Shown here piece by piece: positions 21,248 through 34,249 of a stretch of DNA of 64,000 nt. The stretch covers positions 3,127,791 through 3,191,790 of the forward strand of contig NC_056553.1 of the NCBI RefSeq assembly GCF_910596095.1. The letters are read 5' to 3'. A program made the translations under genes and the position numbers. The notes beneath the pieces are model-generated. The model was not told where the DNA came from. It ran no database searches and was given only the letters and a program-made list of their open reading frames with translations. How positions within the stretch are numbered: position 1 is the first letter of the stretch; every line of letters begins with the position of its first letter. This DNA comes from Thunnus maccoyii. Lineage: Eukaryota; Chordata; Actinopteri; Scombriformes; Scombridae.

Positions 21248-22774
21248 ACTTGAGTAAACGTACTTAGTTACTTTCCAGCACTGTGGCTGAACTCCTGTAA
21301 AGATTACAGGCACTGCAGTATTTTTGTGTTGCAGCTCCACCGTGTGTAATGATGCAGTATTGCAGCTACTTTCCAGATAATATTTTTTTATATCTTTCAG
21401 CAAATATTGCAGCAGTCAGCCTGCAGGTCAAGTGTCATTCAAATTAGTGGTCAGTTTCAGTTCACCTTTGTTGTTTTTTGATTAATTATTGATTGATTGA
21501 TTATTATTAACACACACCTCCTGATATCCACAGCCTGTCTCACCTGTTTCCTATGTAACACAAGTTGTCAGATATAAAGACAGATATAATCCAGGCCTGA
21601 TGGTGGTAAATAAAGCTGAACTGGATTTTCAGTGTATTTCTTTTGACTATTCAGGTGTTTTGAATGAACACCAGCTGCTGGATGCACCCAGGACTAAACT
21701 TTACAGTAACTTGTCTTTTGAGTTTTGACACAATGCTGAAGAACAGCAGCCTTTTTATTTGATGAAGTGACCACATTTATATGTTCCTTTTTAAGTTTTA
21801 AACTCTAAAGGAAGTTAAAGGTAACTTTAACTCTTTACTGTTAATAGTTATCACACTAGCACGTGAACGCACCACAGAAATGAGTCTCTTGTATGCACTT
21901 TTAGTCCAGTCTTTCTTTAGCTGTACACAGTGTCATTGAAAGGGCATCTTCATAATGTAAAGACACTTTTTATTTTCATTTTCAGCATCTTTTAACGGAG
22001 CATTAAAACATATTCCCATCATTACTTCCTGCAGTTCAGTGCTATTTGATTTCAAAACACAGATTTAACATTAGTGACTGTTAGTTATTCAATAATTAAT
22101 TCTTTATCATATAAAATAAACACTTGATAGATTAGATTTATGGTCCACCTCAGTAATTTCATATGTGCAGAGTCGTCATACAGGCAAACTGTTGAAACTT
22201 TTTACAGCTGCAGCCTCTGTCCTCACCCACAACATGTACATTCTGATTATGTTTATATAGATCATCAGACAATGATGATTCTAATATTTTCCAGGTTTCT
22301 GATCACCTGTGCAGGTACGTCTCTGAGGACATGTACACAATAAACCAGAGCGAGTTTATATACGGCAGGTCAGTAATCGCATTTCTTTTGAACCGAGGCT
22401 GACTGAGAATAAGTGTGAGTAGGAAAGAAGGAAAATCAGGGATAAAGGTCCTAATATTTCATAATTTTCATAATTTAAAAAATGTCTCAGTATTAAGGAA
22501 TTAAGTGCAAGTTTCAACAATTCAGACCAACACAGTGACTAAAGCTCCATTTGACTTCATTCTCATTGTCACTTTTTTCTTGTAATTTTACTTTTTTCTC
22601 TAAAACTAACTACTGTAGAGCACAGAAGTGAAACTAGAACTTTTAAGTAAAACCATATGTTTGTGTCTTGTTGTTCAACATGTTACTTAAACATTTTCAG
22701 TAAAGATAAAAAGAAAGAATATATATATAAATGTGCCTTAATGTAAACAGACAGGTGACAAATTAAAGGAAAAA
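21248..22774. other. gene-free stretch, nothing recognised
   Basis: AT-rich DNA without open frames of note. No RNA gene or transposon end seen. Confidence 0.45.
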
Positions 22775-23100
22775 CTGGTCCAGGTCTGAATGTTTGACCC
22801 CTACAGTGAGGGGGTCTGGTGGATCTGTTATGCTTTGGGGGCATTTTGCTGGCATGGTTTGGGTCCACTTGTCCTCTTAGAGGGAAGAATCACTGCTAAT
22901 CAATACAAAGTAGTTGTGAGTGATCAGCTTCATCCTATGATGAAACATTTCTATCCTGATGGGAGTGGTCTCTTCTAGGATGACAATGCCCCAATTCACA
23001 GGACACGAGGGGTCACTAAATGGTTTGATGAGTATTAAATGATGTGAATCAGATGCTGTGACCTTCATAGTGCTAGCGATCCAAATCACTTCCCAGAGTA
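22775..23100 (+). mobile_element. Tc1/mariner-type transposase relic
   Basis: Broken plus-strand frames carry the DDE-transposase signature 'DDNAPIHR', preceded by 'GGHFAGMVWVHL'-like and 'HPMMKHFYPDGSGLF' and followed by 'ARGVTKWFDEY' with a stop. The motif order is that of a widespread fish Tc1-like family. The N-terminus, most of the C-terminus and the terminal inverted repeats are absent. Confidence 0.65.
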
Positions 23101-23983
23101 AGGTACTGGACCCCCAAGAAGGTTTCCTCCACAGAACAGGAAATCTGTCTGAGAGACTACCTGACAGAGGCAGCTGATTAGTATTATGGGTTGAGCCCAA
23201 AGGAGGTAGGTTACATATTAAGCTAGAGAATGCTTAGGCTATATGTAGATTTACTACTTTTATATTAATAACTTTTTTCATTTTGAGTATTTGATTGATT
23301 AATTATGTATATTTTAGACATGTTACAATCGTCCCTGGTATGTACAGGGACAGTTGTAACAGTGGACTGACTGTATTTAAATCAATTTTGCAAGCTGTAC
23401 ATATTTCATAAAACCATTTAAATACATTGTTTCAGTAGCTGACACATTTGAAGTTTATAATATGTCAAATGGACTATTCCAGTGTAAATGTTTTTTGATT
23501 TATAAAGATTTGATTACCAGATATTCTGTACTGAGTATTGGTACCAACTAGAGCTGAGCTTTTAAAGTGAAACTGCACCAAACAGCAACTGAGATACTGA
23601 ACAGAAAGTTGAGTATTTTTATGTTGCATATATCACACACCTGGGCCTGTGTGATAAGTTAAAAGAATGATACACTAAAAGGGCCATACAAGCTTAAAAA
23701 GGACAAAATGCTGTGATAAGGTTAAAAAGATCATAGTCATGAGAAACAATTTATAAGATGTGTTTAAAATGGTTTAAAGAAAAAGTAGGAATTCATTATG
23801 TCAAAAGAGGTTAAAATTTTAAAAGGTCTTTAATTAATTCATTGTTCATTTCATCCTTTATTGTCAGAGGTTCAGCTATAATGGTATTATCAGTGATCCG
23901 CAAAGTAGTCTTAATCTACTAGCGTGAGATCGATTGCTTTTGTCTCCATCCACGTATCCAGGGGAACTCGCGGTGTTTTCTTC

Positions 23984-24053
23984 ATTCGAGTAAACGCTCT
24001 CACTGAAGAAACATTACCGTATCACTCTTGTGATTATTTCTCCCCGTTTCAGG
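23984..24053. repeat. 70-bp direct repeat, copy 1
   Basis: Identical to 24508-24577, 524 bp away. It begins 'attcgagtaaacgctctcac' and ends 'ccccgtttcagg'. It is followed here by 'tatgttg', so the end resembles a splice donor (CAG|gtatg). Confidence 0.8.
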
Positions 24054-24507
24054 TATGTTGTCGGCATTTGACACTATTAAGGTGGTTGTAATAATTTTTC
24101 TAATATGTTTGAGTGTCAAGTGAATGTATGTGTAACATTTCAAGTGAGTTAAAGTAGAGTTTGCCGAGTATGGTAAAGTGTCTGGCGAGCTAGCTCCCGC
24201 TTGTTAGCAGAGTTCAACCCGTAACTACGCCAATTGCTTCCGCCATTTTGTGAATCCAATTGTCTACATATGTAGATGTATTTTACACAGTTTTTCTATA
24301 TTGTCTATTTAGTAACTTTTATAAGGTTATGAGAGGTTACTGAGTTACAGCAGTATATTATTTACCAGTAACAGTAGAGAGAATAGGAATTATGTCTCAA
24401 AGAAATACTGTATATTTGTGTAACTTGAATAGGGTATGTATGCTACTGTAATCAGCCTGTTAAGCAGGGTATGTTTATTTGTAGATTGTGTATATGTTCA
24501 ATTATTT

Positions 24508-24577
24508 ATTCGAGTAAACGCTCTCACTGAAGAAACATTACCGTATCACTCTTGTGATTATTTCTCCCCGTTTCAGG
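24508..24577. repeat. 70-bp direct repeat, copy 2
   Basis: Exact second copy of 23984-24053, followed by 'ggcgtaacacctg'. It could be a relic of a long terminal repeat or of a local tandem duplication. No coding sequence is seen between the copies. Confidence 0.8.
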
Positions 24578-24629
24578 GGCGTAACACCTGCAGGCTTTAG
24601 ATTCATACCAGGACAATATTTCCAAAGTC

Positions 24630-24690
24630 AGTAATTCAATCAATCAATCAATTTTTATTTATATAGCGCCAAATCACAACAAAACTCCCC
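24630..24690 (-). repeat. LINE 3' tail fragment with (CAAT)n
   Basis: 'tcaatcaatcaa' followed by 'tttttatttatatagcgcca' and 'aatcacaacaaaa': the minus-strand L2-like 3' tail. Only about 60 bp remain. Confidence 0.7.
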
Positions 24691-25021
24691 TCTCATATCA
24701 CAATATCAATATAATATCGATATATTGCCCAACACTACATAGTCTCTACTGAGTTTTGCTGTCATTTATGGTCACGTTAGTTTTTGTCTCCTCTCCTCTG
24801 CTCTGTTTCACTGTAAGCGAGGCTCAGCCCCTCCACTCATGGAGCACAGCGGAGCGGAGGAGAAACAGACAGCAGTGGAGAGTTGAAGACAACTACACTA
24901 GTTACGTTACTATAACTGCAAAACAGCTTTGCGAGTGAAAAGTATTGATGTAATCTGCACAAAAGATGGGAAGACTCCACATGAAGAAAAATACTACTGT
25001 AAAGAGTGTAAAGAGCTGTAT

Positions 25022-25022
25022 C

Positions 25023-25066
<44 letters not shown>

Positions 25067-26258
25067 TAGCGCCATATCACAACAGAAGTCATCTCAAGGC
25101 ACTTTTCACATAGAGCAGGTCAAGACCGTACTCTTTAATTTACAGAGACCCAACAATTCCCCCATGAGCAGCACTTGGCGACAGCGGTAAGGAAAAACTC
25201 CCCTTTAACGGGTAGAAACCTCAAGCAGACCCCGGCTCTTGGTGGGCGGCCATCTGCTTTGACCAGTTGGGTTGAGAGAGAGAAAGACACAGGGAAAGGG
25301 GGAGGAAGGAGGGCGGGGGGGGGGGGGGGGGACAGAATAACAACAATCATAACAATAACAATAAGTATAAGTAGCAACAGCAGTAACAATAGCCAGGGAA
25401 GGATACCAACAGGACTGTGAAGGACCGCGAAGGCTCGGCCCAGAACCCAGGATTTCCTACGAGATGAGAAAGCACAAAAAACTCTGGGGAAGAAGCAAAG
25501 TTAGTGACATGCATTGATGTTACATGAATGCATACAGATGGAGAGGAGGAGGAGGAGGAGAGAGGAGCTCAGTGCATCATGGGAAGTCCCCCAGCAGTCT
25601 AGGCCTATAGCAGCATAACTAAGGGCTGATCCAAGGTGAGCCTGGTCGGCTCTAACTATAAGCTTTATCAAAAAGGAAAGTTTTAAGCCTACTCTTAAAC
25701 ATAGAGAGGGTGTCTGCACCCCGGACCGAATCTGGAAGATGGTTCCACAGGAGAGGAGCTGAAGGCTGAAGGCTCAGCCTCCCATTCTACTTTTAAAGAC
25801 TGTGGGAACCACCAGTAAGCTGCATACTGGGAGCACAGTGTTCTAGTGGGATAATACGGTACTATGAGCTCTTCAAGATATGATGGTGCCTGACCATTAA
25901 GGGCTTTGTAAGGTAGGAGAAGGATTTTAAATTCTATTCTAGATTGTACAGAAAGCCAATGTAGCGAAGCTAAAATGGGAGAAATGTGATCTCTTTTTCT
26001 AGTTTTAGTTAGAACACGTGCAGCTGCATTCTGGACCAGCTGGAGAGTCTTTAGAGACTTGTTAGGGCAGCCTGATAATAAGGAATTGCAATAATCCAGC
26101 CTAGAGGTAACAAATGCGAGAACTAGTTTTTCTGCATCTTTTTGGGACAGGATGTGCCTGATTTTTGCGATATTATGTAAGTGAAAAAAGGCAGTCTTTG
26201 AGATTTGATTTATGTGGGAGTTAAAGGACATATCCTGATCAAAGATAACTCCCATAAA
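25022..26258 (-). repeat. LINE (L2-like) 3' portion, minus strand
   Basis: The 3' end is a (CAAT)n run at about 25027-25054 next to the 'tttatttatatagcgccata' tail. Upstream on the minus strand, 25695-26255 encodes an intact reverse-transcriptase C-terminal piece: 'MGVIFDQDMSFNSHINQI', 'FVTSRLDYCNSLLSG', 'LQLVQNAAARVLTKTRKRDH', 'FKILLLPYKALNG' and 'APSYLEELI'. A poly-G run lies at about 25315-25331. The 5' half is missing, as usual for LINE insertions. Confidence 0.82.
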
Positions 26259-27254
26259 GATAAAGATAATTATGGCTATTAAGTGCTTTAAAGCATTGTG
26301 GATGACTGTTTAAATACTAAATATCCATCAATGTTAAAAGATGTCGTACAACTTTTCTCCAGATCATCATGATATGTTCACCAAACATTTTCGTCATCAG
26401 AGCAAGGCAACAGGGCTGATGATGGCGAGATAGCTGAAAACATTTGATGAGTAAATCACGGTGTATTGAAGAAGAGTTGAACCACATCTTTTAATTTTGA
26501 TGGAATAAAGCTCACACTGGTCTGCACCTCACTGTGTGTGTGTTCTCCAAGTTAGAAATAAATGCTGCATGAAAAACAGAAGAGACTGAGAAGCCGTGAC
26601 AGGTAAAACGTGGTGACATCTGATTGGCTGAACTGGTTCTGAAAAACAAAGCAGCAGTAAGCAGAGAGAGAACACTACAGAGTCTCATAGCAGCTGTTTA
26701 ACTGCAACATGTTTCAGCCTCTGTGCTGTTCTTCAGGCAACATGTATGTCAGTTACATATGTAACATCATGTGACATATTTTCACCAGTTCAACAACTGT
26801 CAGCTGGAAGTTAAAACAGTGCTGCTTTACTGGGAACAGTTTGCACTTCAAGAGGTTTCTTTTTTGCTTCATGCTTGATGCTTTGTAACTTTTATAAAAG
26901 TTTTATGACCTCTGTTGTTTCTTCTTCTCATCAGCTGGAGGTTGTGATCTCTATCTGTACAAAATAAAGAAGTGATACAGATGGGCACAAACAGCCGGGA
27001 GCAGTACCAGGAAGCAACGGTCAGTCTAGAAATCCAGTCTCTTCTAGGCTCCCTTCTGGTCCAGATCTACCCTCAAGAATACAGAAGGTGTAGAGCTGTG
27101 TCTGGTAAACATTAACCACATATTTGATCATCGGGCCTCATTATCAAACTTAAAATGAAAAACAAAACAACCAAAGAAAATGAATAAATAAAGTTGATTT
27201 GATTCAGACTGCAGATCCATTAGGAAGAAAAGTCTCAAACCAAAAACAATCCAG
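26259..27254. other. gene-free stretch, nothing recognised
   Basis: No supported gene. Contains AATAAA words and short frames without family signature. Confidence 0.45.
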
Positions 27255-27680
27255 ACAGCCAGAAGCTCCACCTTAGTTATTGTGAGACTCCAAAACAATA
27301 TAAAAACACATTGAGAGCAAATGAACGATATCTACAAAACCAATTACAATTAATTGAAGAGTCTCTGGGGTCAAATAAATTTTGGGAAAATGGGAACTTA
27401 TTTGCCAAGAAACATTACAACAAATAGTCCATTTAAAATGGAGATACATGGAAAAATCATTCTGAAGATCTCTATAGAAAACCTCCAAACAATTAAGCTC
27501 AAGAACAGATTTCAGGATAACTGAAAGGTCTTGAAAGAGTTCTTGAGAATTATCAGACCCCACTGGATCACCCCATCACAGAATTAGAACTGGAAGACAA
27601 ACTGAAGGTTCTGCAACACAAAAAAGCATGCAGGCCTGATGACATCTTAAATGAGATGTTAAATATACCAACAGAAGATG
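27255..27680 (+). repeat. LINE ORF2 relic from the linker before reverse transcriptase
   Basis: Plus-strand pieces 'LIEESLGSNKFWENGNLF' and 'PLDHPITELELEDKLKVLQ', then 'HKKACRPDDILNEML', correspond to the region between endonuclease and reverse transcriptase ('...KxxGPDxIxNEML'). Stops interrupt it. It appears to be a different LINE from the L2-like copies. Confidence 0.6.
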
Positions 27681-28758
27681 CAAATTGGTCATCCTAATAC
27701 TACTTCTATTCATTTGCATTTGCTATTCATTTGTCTTATACTTTGTATATTTCAAATAAACATATCAATACAAAAAAATCTGTGTTTTGTGTGAATCCTG
27801 TGTTTCAAGAACAGCTGTCATTTTTAAATTCCTCATGGGTCTAATTTGCATGATCTACCTGGTTCCTCAGATGCGGTGGAAACGCAAACAGGATGCACAG
27901 CAGGGACTTAAAGTTCCCAGTTTAGCTCCTCTGAGTCCAAAGTACCTGGAACTTTTCATCAAAATGGGGCTCATGTCATTTTTCAACCATAAATCTCATT
28001 CATTACCTTGTAGCAGCCTCTTAAATGTGTAGCAGTCACCCATTTGTGGGACTTGCTATCATTTCACTGTCTCCCCGTTCCAAATTCAGATAGTTGCATG
28101 TCTGGGTTGATTGGAGGGTTTATGCAGATCACCTGTGTGCAGAGTGTGGGGACTGGCTCCCACACTGTAAAAAAAAATCATAAAAAAATGGTAAAAAGTC
28201 TGGCAGCAAAAGTTGCCAAACGCTTACCGTCAAATAACAGTAAAAAAAACTTTAGTTATTCTACAGAGATTTATTTTTAAAATACAGATATTTACTTTGG
28301 ACATTGTCTACATTTTTACAGTCCAAACATTATAAAATAAAAATAAAATCTCATTATAAAACATTGCTAGAATGTTAAACAAATGCATAAATCTGCACAA
28401 AAAATGGAAAAGATTGCAGAACTACCTTAAAATTACCTAATTTAAATGAAGACTCTTCTTTTCATACAGTAATCTTTGGTAAATTCATAGGATTATCCAA
28501 TCCATCCACAAGAACTCCAGTACAGATTTCTGGATGTAAAACAGAAAAATGATGTAAAATTACATTCAAATTACCCTCCTTTAACACCCATTAATGGTAT
28601 CTTTAGAGCTTTAAGCTTTTATTTTATGTGATTATCCAATCTATTTACAGTAGATCCCTGGTAAATGTTAGTTTTATACTGTACAAAACAATAAGATCAT
28701 GTGATAATAGTTTACAAAACATAATTTTAATAATCATTACTTTACTAACATTATTTGA
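27681..28758. other. gene-free stretch with A-rich repeat start
   Basis: From about 28160 ('cacactgtaaaaaaaaatca') the sequence looks like the end of a dispersed fish DNA repeat rich in 'cagtaaaa' words. No gene seen. Confidence 0.4.
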
Positions 28759-29095
28759 TAGTATTTAAAAGCAACTATCAAATATATCTACATACATTTC
28801 CCCATTAATGTATGAGGTTAACTTCATATAAACATTATTTAACAGTAATTACAAACAGCTCTCCAATATATTTTCAGGCTTCTCCCATAAATGTATGGAG
28901 TATACATTATTTAAACATTTTTTGACGGTAATTAAAATCAACTCTCCAATATATTTACAGGCTTTTCCCATTAATGGATAGGGTTTACTTTATATAAACA
29001 TAATATGACAGTAATTGCAAGCAACTCCCCAATATATCTGCAGACATTTCACATTAATATATGGAGTTCTGAATGTACAAAATCATTTTACAATA
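28759..29095. repeat. Tandem repeat, about 83-bp unit, four copies
   Basis: The core 'ccaatatatttacaggc' with 'cccattaatgtatg' recurs at about 28779, 28863, 28946 and 29029, a period of 83-84 bp. Copies have diverged by roughly 20-25 percent by eye. Confidence 0.75.
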
Positions 29096-29429
29096 TTGTG
29101 CAATCCATTCAATACAGATCCCCATTTGAGATGTATGAGACTTCAAGATGTTTAATAACCAGAATATATCATAAATTACTTTTACTGCTTGCTTTACAAA
29201 GTAATTCTGTAGACATTGCCCAAGCCTAGTATACAGGTAAATTTTATGTTTCAGATATGAAAGTTTACTATAGACTGAAGCTTATTTGGGTATTAAAAAA
29301 TTACTACAAAATTAGTCTCACATTCATTGTATATGAAGCAGCTCCAGACTTTATTGCGGATGGCATCACAAATTTGAGTCTTATGTCTCTGGTTTGTGGC
29401 TTTGGGAGAAAGTAGTTCATGTTCACAAA

Positions 29430-30805
29430 TATCAGAAGTGGGAGTAAGTTACACATGTGCAAGTCACAAGCAAGTCTCAAGTCTTAACCTTAAAGGCTCA
29501 AGCAAGTCTTAAATCACTGTGACTCTCACTGTGACTTAGACTCAAGTAAGCCAAGTCAAGTCAATGCTAAATGTCAAGCAAGAAAAGTCAATTAAGTCAC
29601 AAGTCAGTCACCATGAAAGAAGCACTTAAACCACAAGAGAAAAGGTTACAATGGCAAGCCATGTCATGAGAGAACTGCACATCTTAGTTAGTCTCTACAA
29701 CTAGGGATGGCTATGGTTAGGATTCATGAAGACAACTATTTATGGTTCAGTTCATACCTTGTTTTTTGTTGTTGTTGTTGTTTTGATCTGATCCAACATG
29801 TTTTCCAGGATCTAGGGTTCATCATTTTGTATTTTATGCAGTATTAATGTGTGTGGATATGTTGTATGACTTCTGCCATTCTGCCACCAGGTTGTGCCTT
29901 TTAATAAGGTGAGAGTTTTGAAGCAGAAGTAGTAGAAGAAGAGGAACTTCCTCCAGTTGCAGTAGTTGGCACAAAGCTAGTGGGTTTTAACAGCAGCAAA
30001 GATATGCTGATGGACTGTAAGCTACACAGTCTGCTTTGTTGTGGTTGTAAAGTGCACAAATAAAAAAAACTGCAAGTTATACTATAGCCTGAGGCTCTGT
30101 CTGCAACACATGACTACTTTGGTATATTTACTCACCAAATGGAAAATCTACCCGCATTTGGCTCTTGCACAACGAATCTGATGATTACTTTTTTCTGCTG
30201 TGGATTGTGTAGACTAATACATCCATTAATTTAGAACACTGGAATTATTCAAACATCAAGCATCATAAAGGAAAAATACCATGTTTGCCTGATCTTGAAG
30301 GATTGCATTTGTCACACGGTTGATTAAAGAGAAAGAGACCATTCTGCTGTGGTTGAGTTACATTGACTTTGAAGTAGTGAGGGACTGCGAACAGAACAGT
30401 GAAGCTCTGTCATGAAAAGCTGTATATTCATAAGCTGTCTTGTCTGAATCAGAAACAGTCTGGTAATATTAAGCTTGAGAGAAAATCAGCGCAGGTATGG
30501 GAAAATGCTTTCAACAAGCTTTGAGCTCAATCCTGTCTTGCACTGTTTTCTAGGTCTTGCTAGACACTGTCTTCAAAGCCTGGGTTGCACACACTTCACT
30601 AGAAGCCACCCTTTCATGTCTCAAAACATTAGCTGTTCATGCTCAATATCTACAATAATGTAAATAGGCAATTCAGCTAAATAAAAACTGTCAAGTCTTT
30701 TCGAGTCATCTGCCTCAAGTCAAAGTCAAGTCGAGTCTTATAAGTGTTAGTCAACCAAGTCGCGAGTCCTCAAATTTGCGACTCGAGTCCCCAACCTCTG
30801 ACAAA
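29430..30805. repeat. AAGTC-rich dispersed repeat, two related ends
   Basis: 29450-29620 and 30690-30800 are both packed with 'caagtc' and 'gagtc' words. They look like the two ends of one dispersed fish repeat, with unrecognised sequence between. No transposase frame is visible. Confidence 0.4.
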
Positions 30806-32189
30806 TATTTATTGAACTTTCCTTGACCATGGAAATAGGTGAATCTGTTCATAGGAAAGTTGAAAGTCACCCACTTCCTTTCAGAATTACAACGATGGCT
30901 ATGATCCTCTGCAATGAGCCTCAGCAAGCCTTGTCCTGAGAATACAAAAGCAGAAAATATGTATCATGCTCTTAAAAGTACCTGCACACCAACAGATGTC
31001 AACGTTGTTGCCTGTATTTTTTTCAATGTACGCACAATGGCAACTTTGCCTCTGACCCTCACAGCAGCGGCAGAGGGGAGCCATGAGGCTGCTGCTCTTA
31101 AGGAGTGCAGTTTGCCGCTTGAACAGAAATTGAGCATGATCAAACTTTGCCTCTTTTAGTGCAGGGACATTAAGGGTTTAAGACGGTCTGAAATTAAGGT
31201 TGGGGTCAGAACAAGCTGTTCTTTAAATGTGATCAACAAAATCTTAAAACCATTTGTAAAACTGACTGGTATCCTGTGTTGGGATGCTTAATTTGGAGTG
31301 ATGTAGTAGTCTCTACATTTGGAACCAGTTAACAAGCTTTAGGCAAGAGAGTGATTTTCAGTTTTTGACTTGCAATATAATGACTGATTTGTGCAGAATA
31401 TACAGTTTAAAATAAAAAACAAACAACAAATATACACATTATATATAAATTATATATATATAATTATGATTAAATACCTATCATCAATACAGTGAAAATT
31501 CTCTAAATTAATGATCATCTAGCCTATCGATTGAAACTGAAATCTTGGTGCAGATGGCCAAAATTTGTTTAACATAATTATGTATAGATTTCTTTATTGT
31601 GAATATATAATTTATTTACAAAGCAGTCAAAGTATGTATATCCATGTTTCACTGAAGTGCAGGGTTGGGAAAAAATAGACTTGAAGCTTAAAAGAACAGA
31701 GCAGCAGAAAAGCAGGTCCAACTCCCGTGCAGCATGCGCACTACGGCTGTCACTTTGAATGAATTCACAGTGCTATGGAATTCGTTCAAATTATATAGAA
31801 CATTAGCATTATGTAATTTATAGGCAAAAAATAGACAGTTGGGCAAGGTTGTGTAGCTGCTGGTGCTCTGATTCTTTAGCCTCGCTTGGGTGAGAAGCTA
31901 ACAGGTCACTCCATTTGTTGTTGTGGTAACGTTACTGTAAAGTAGTTGCTTCATACAAAGTCGGCAATCAGCCTTATCTTTATCAATAATTTTGCCATTG
32001 ATAGAGTAAAATCCAAAATGCTTACACACAGCGCTTCTGAGGTGCGTTAGTGTTGATATGATCCGAGTTTCCTCCAGTTTTCATCACGCTCTCTCTACCT
32101 AGCCCTATGTCATGCAATAGTTCCAGCGTGACAGTGCGGTTTAGCCACTGATCTATATAATGAATGAGCTAGTGCACACACCTGGTAAA
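30806..32189. other. gene-free stretch, nothing recognised
   Basis: No supported gene. Includes a small AT repeat at about 31440-31462. Confidence 0.45.
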
Positions 32190-32490
32190 CAGATAGTAGG
32201 CCTGGGTCATGCAGTGTAGCACCCAGAAGCAGTTCCTCAACCCTTAGATGCACGAGTGACTGGACCCTACACTCTTCCATAAGTGGGTCAAAAATGACCC
32301 ATATTAGAATCAATGTGTTTTTATGCCATTTTTGTCATTTAGGTTAAGAATAATCACTTGTATAATATTTAGTATTATATTTAGGACCACACAAGCATGA
32401 TTTCATGTTTGAAATATCTTTATTTTTCACTTTTTAACATTTTTGAAAAAGAAAATTACCCAGAACAGCAATAGAAAAATGTGAACATCC

Positions 32491-32491
<1 letters not shown>

Positions 32492-32544
<53 letters not shown>

Positions 32545-32562
32545 TGTGTATGTGTGTGTGTA
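32492..32562. repeat. (TG)n microsatellite inside the piggyBac element
   Basis: Pure TG from 32493 to about 32540, then interrupted TG to 32562. It lies downstream of the transposase reading frame on the minus strand. Confidence 0.9.
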
Positions 32563-32618
32563 ACTGTCCAGTCATTGACAGTTCCTCTCTCTTTTCCCTG
32601 TTTTGCCTTCTTGTCTCA

Positions 32619-34249
32619 TCACTGTATGCAGTTCAGACAAACTACCTGTTTCTGGCTGTGATCATTACACACAGGTACATTGCATTTCCCACACCTATTG
32701 TTGACTCTGCTTCTTTCCTGTGGCTGGGTTGTGGCTTTTGTCACCCCACACCTTTCCATTGCTTCAATAATCGGGGCTTGCAGTTGGGGGCAGCCTTCCA
32801 GTTGACTCCTCATGTGTGGTGTGACAAGCTCCTTTGACAGCTCTTTGAGGAAGAGCCGTCATGCATTGGTGATGCCGATCTTGAATTCTGGGTGCTGAGC
32901 TGGAAAAAGGTGTAGGCATTCAGGGTGGCGATGTCAATTATGTTGTACCACAGCACCATGGGCCACCTCTGTGTCAACCATCTGGTCAGTGGTGTCTACA
33001 CCTCCTTTCGTCTTGTTGTAAAATGTGATCACTTCTGGTTTTTTCTTTCTGCTATTTTCATCCACTACTTTGTCGTGGTGCATCGTGCTCAGGAGCACAA
33101 CAGCTTTTCCTTTCTTTCTGACGTAGCTGACCATGGTAAGGTTGTCGTTGAATCCAAACTCTGTGCTGTGAACTTCCCTGGACTTGGAAGGCTTCATCCA
33201 AAGAGGGATGTCTGGCTTGTTCTGACGTAGAGAATACATAAGCCCACAATAGTGAGATCCTTCTCCAGGAGATGCTGCGCAAGAGGCACACTGGTGAAAA
33301 AGTTATCCACGGTGATGTTGCGACCTGTGTTTCTAAATCTACTATACAACTGCTGGACAATGTTTTCCCCCAGATTCTTCTGAACTTCTTCCCCTGGTTG
33401 TCGCCCTGTGTAAACTATACCATCTATTGCATAGGGGATGCGTGCATCACAAACCCAGAAGATCTTTAGGCCGTACTTGGCAGGCTTGCTTGGCATGTAC
33501 TGTAGAAACTTGCACCTACCCCTGAATGGCACAAGCTGTTTGTCCACAGTGACACAATCACTGGGGATGAATCGCTGTCTGCAGTTGACCAGGAACAGGT
33601 CCCATACATAGTGGAAGGCTGCCATATGGTCTGTTTCCAGTTGGCTCTGGTCCTCTTATCATCGAAGTGCAAGGTACGGCGAATGTCTTCAAATCTTCCA
33701 ACAGCCATAGTGGCATTGTACATGGGATTATGTAGAGGACTCCCAAACAGCTCACGGACTGATACATCCCAGTTCTTCTCACTTTCTGCAAGCAGGGTCA
33801 ATCCAATGAAGGCCATGAATTCATCTTTGGTGACATTTTTCCATTCTTTTCCTCTAGCTGTTGCTAGTCTCCGTCCTTCCAAGTTTGTGCACGTCATCAC
33901 CTCTTGTATTATATCATCAGTGATAAAGAGCTCCCATGCATCTTTTGAGGATGTTGTGGCTCTGTGTTCTGCCCTGGGTGGGAGGTAACTCGCTCCAGTA
34001 AGAGCCCTTCCGACTCATTCTGTTGGACATGATTTGGACACTTTCTTCTGCAGAGGACACAGAAGAGGAATCTTCTGAGTCAGATTGATCCTGTTCAGTT
34101 GGATTTCCAGGTGGACGACTGCCACTGCCACCTGGACAATAGTCTGGGTCGTCATCATCAGAAATTTCAGACTCGGAGTCCAACCCTGTTACTGCCTCTC
34201 CATCATCCAGTATCTGTAGGACCATTTCAGCTGTGTATCTAGCAGCCAT
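32619..34249 (-). pseudogene. piggyBac transposase, frameshifted
   Basis: Starts 'MAARYTAEMVLQILDDGE' with an acidic Ser/Asp/Glu-rich N-terminus (34249 to about 33945). A shift in an A-run leads to 'DAWELFITDDIIQE' and 'KEWKNVTKDEFMAFIGL'. Another shift at about 33640 leads to 'MAAFHYVWDLFLVNC', the first catalytic Asp in 'TVDKQLVPFRGRC', 'YMPSKPAKYGLKIFWVCDA' and the second Asp in 'NITVDNFFTSVPLAQHL'. A third shift at about 33245 gives 'LRQNKPDIPLWMKPS' and the third Asp in 'GGVDTTDQM'. After a degraded stretch the C-terminal Cys-rich zinc-binding end is visible ('RCGKCNVPVCNDHSQKQ' then 'VVCLNC'). All three catalytic Asp survive, but at least three shifts and a deletion make it inactive. 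Confidence 0.88.

Noticed and set aside
28759-29095. CRISPR-like regular repeats
   Set aside because: The genome is eukaryotic and units adjoin without distinct spacers. An ordinary tandem repeat.
33611-33988. 125-codon plus-strand frame
   Set aside because: Antisense shadow of the piggyBac transposase.
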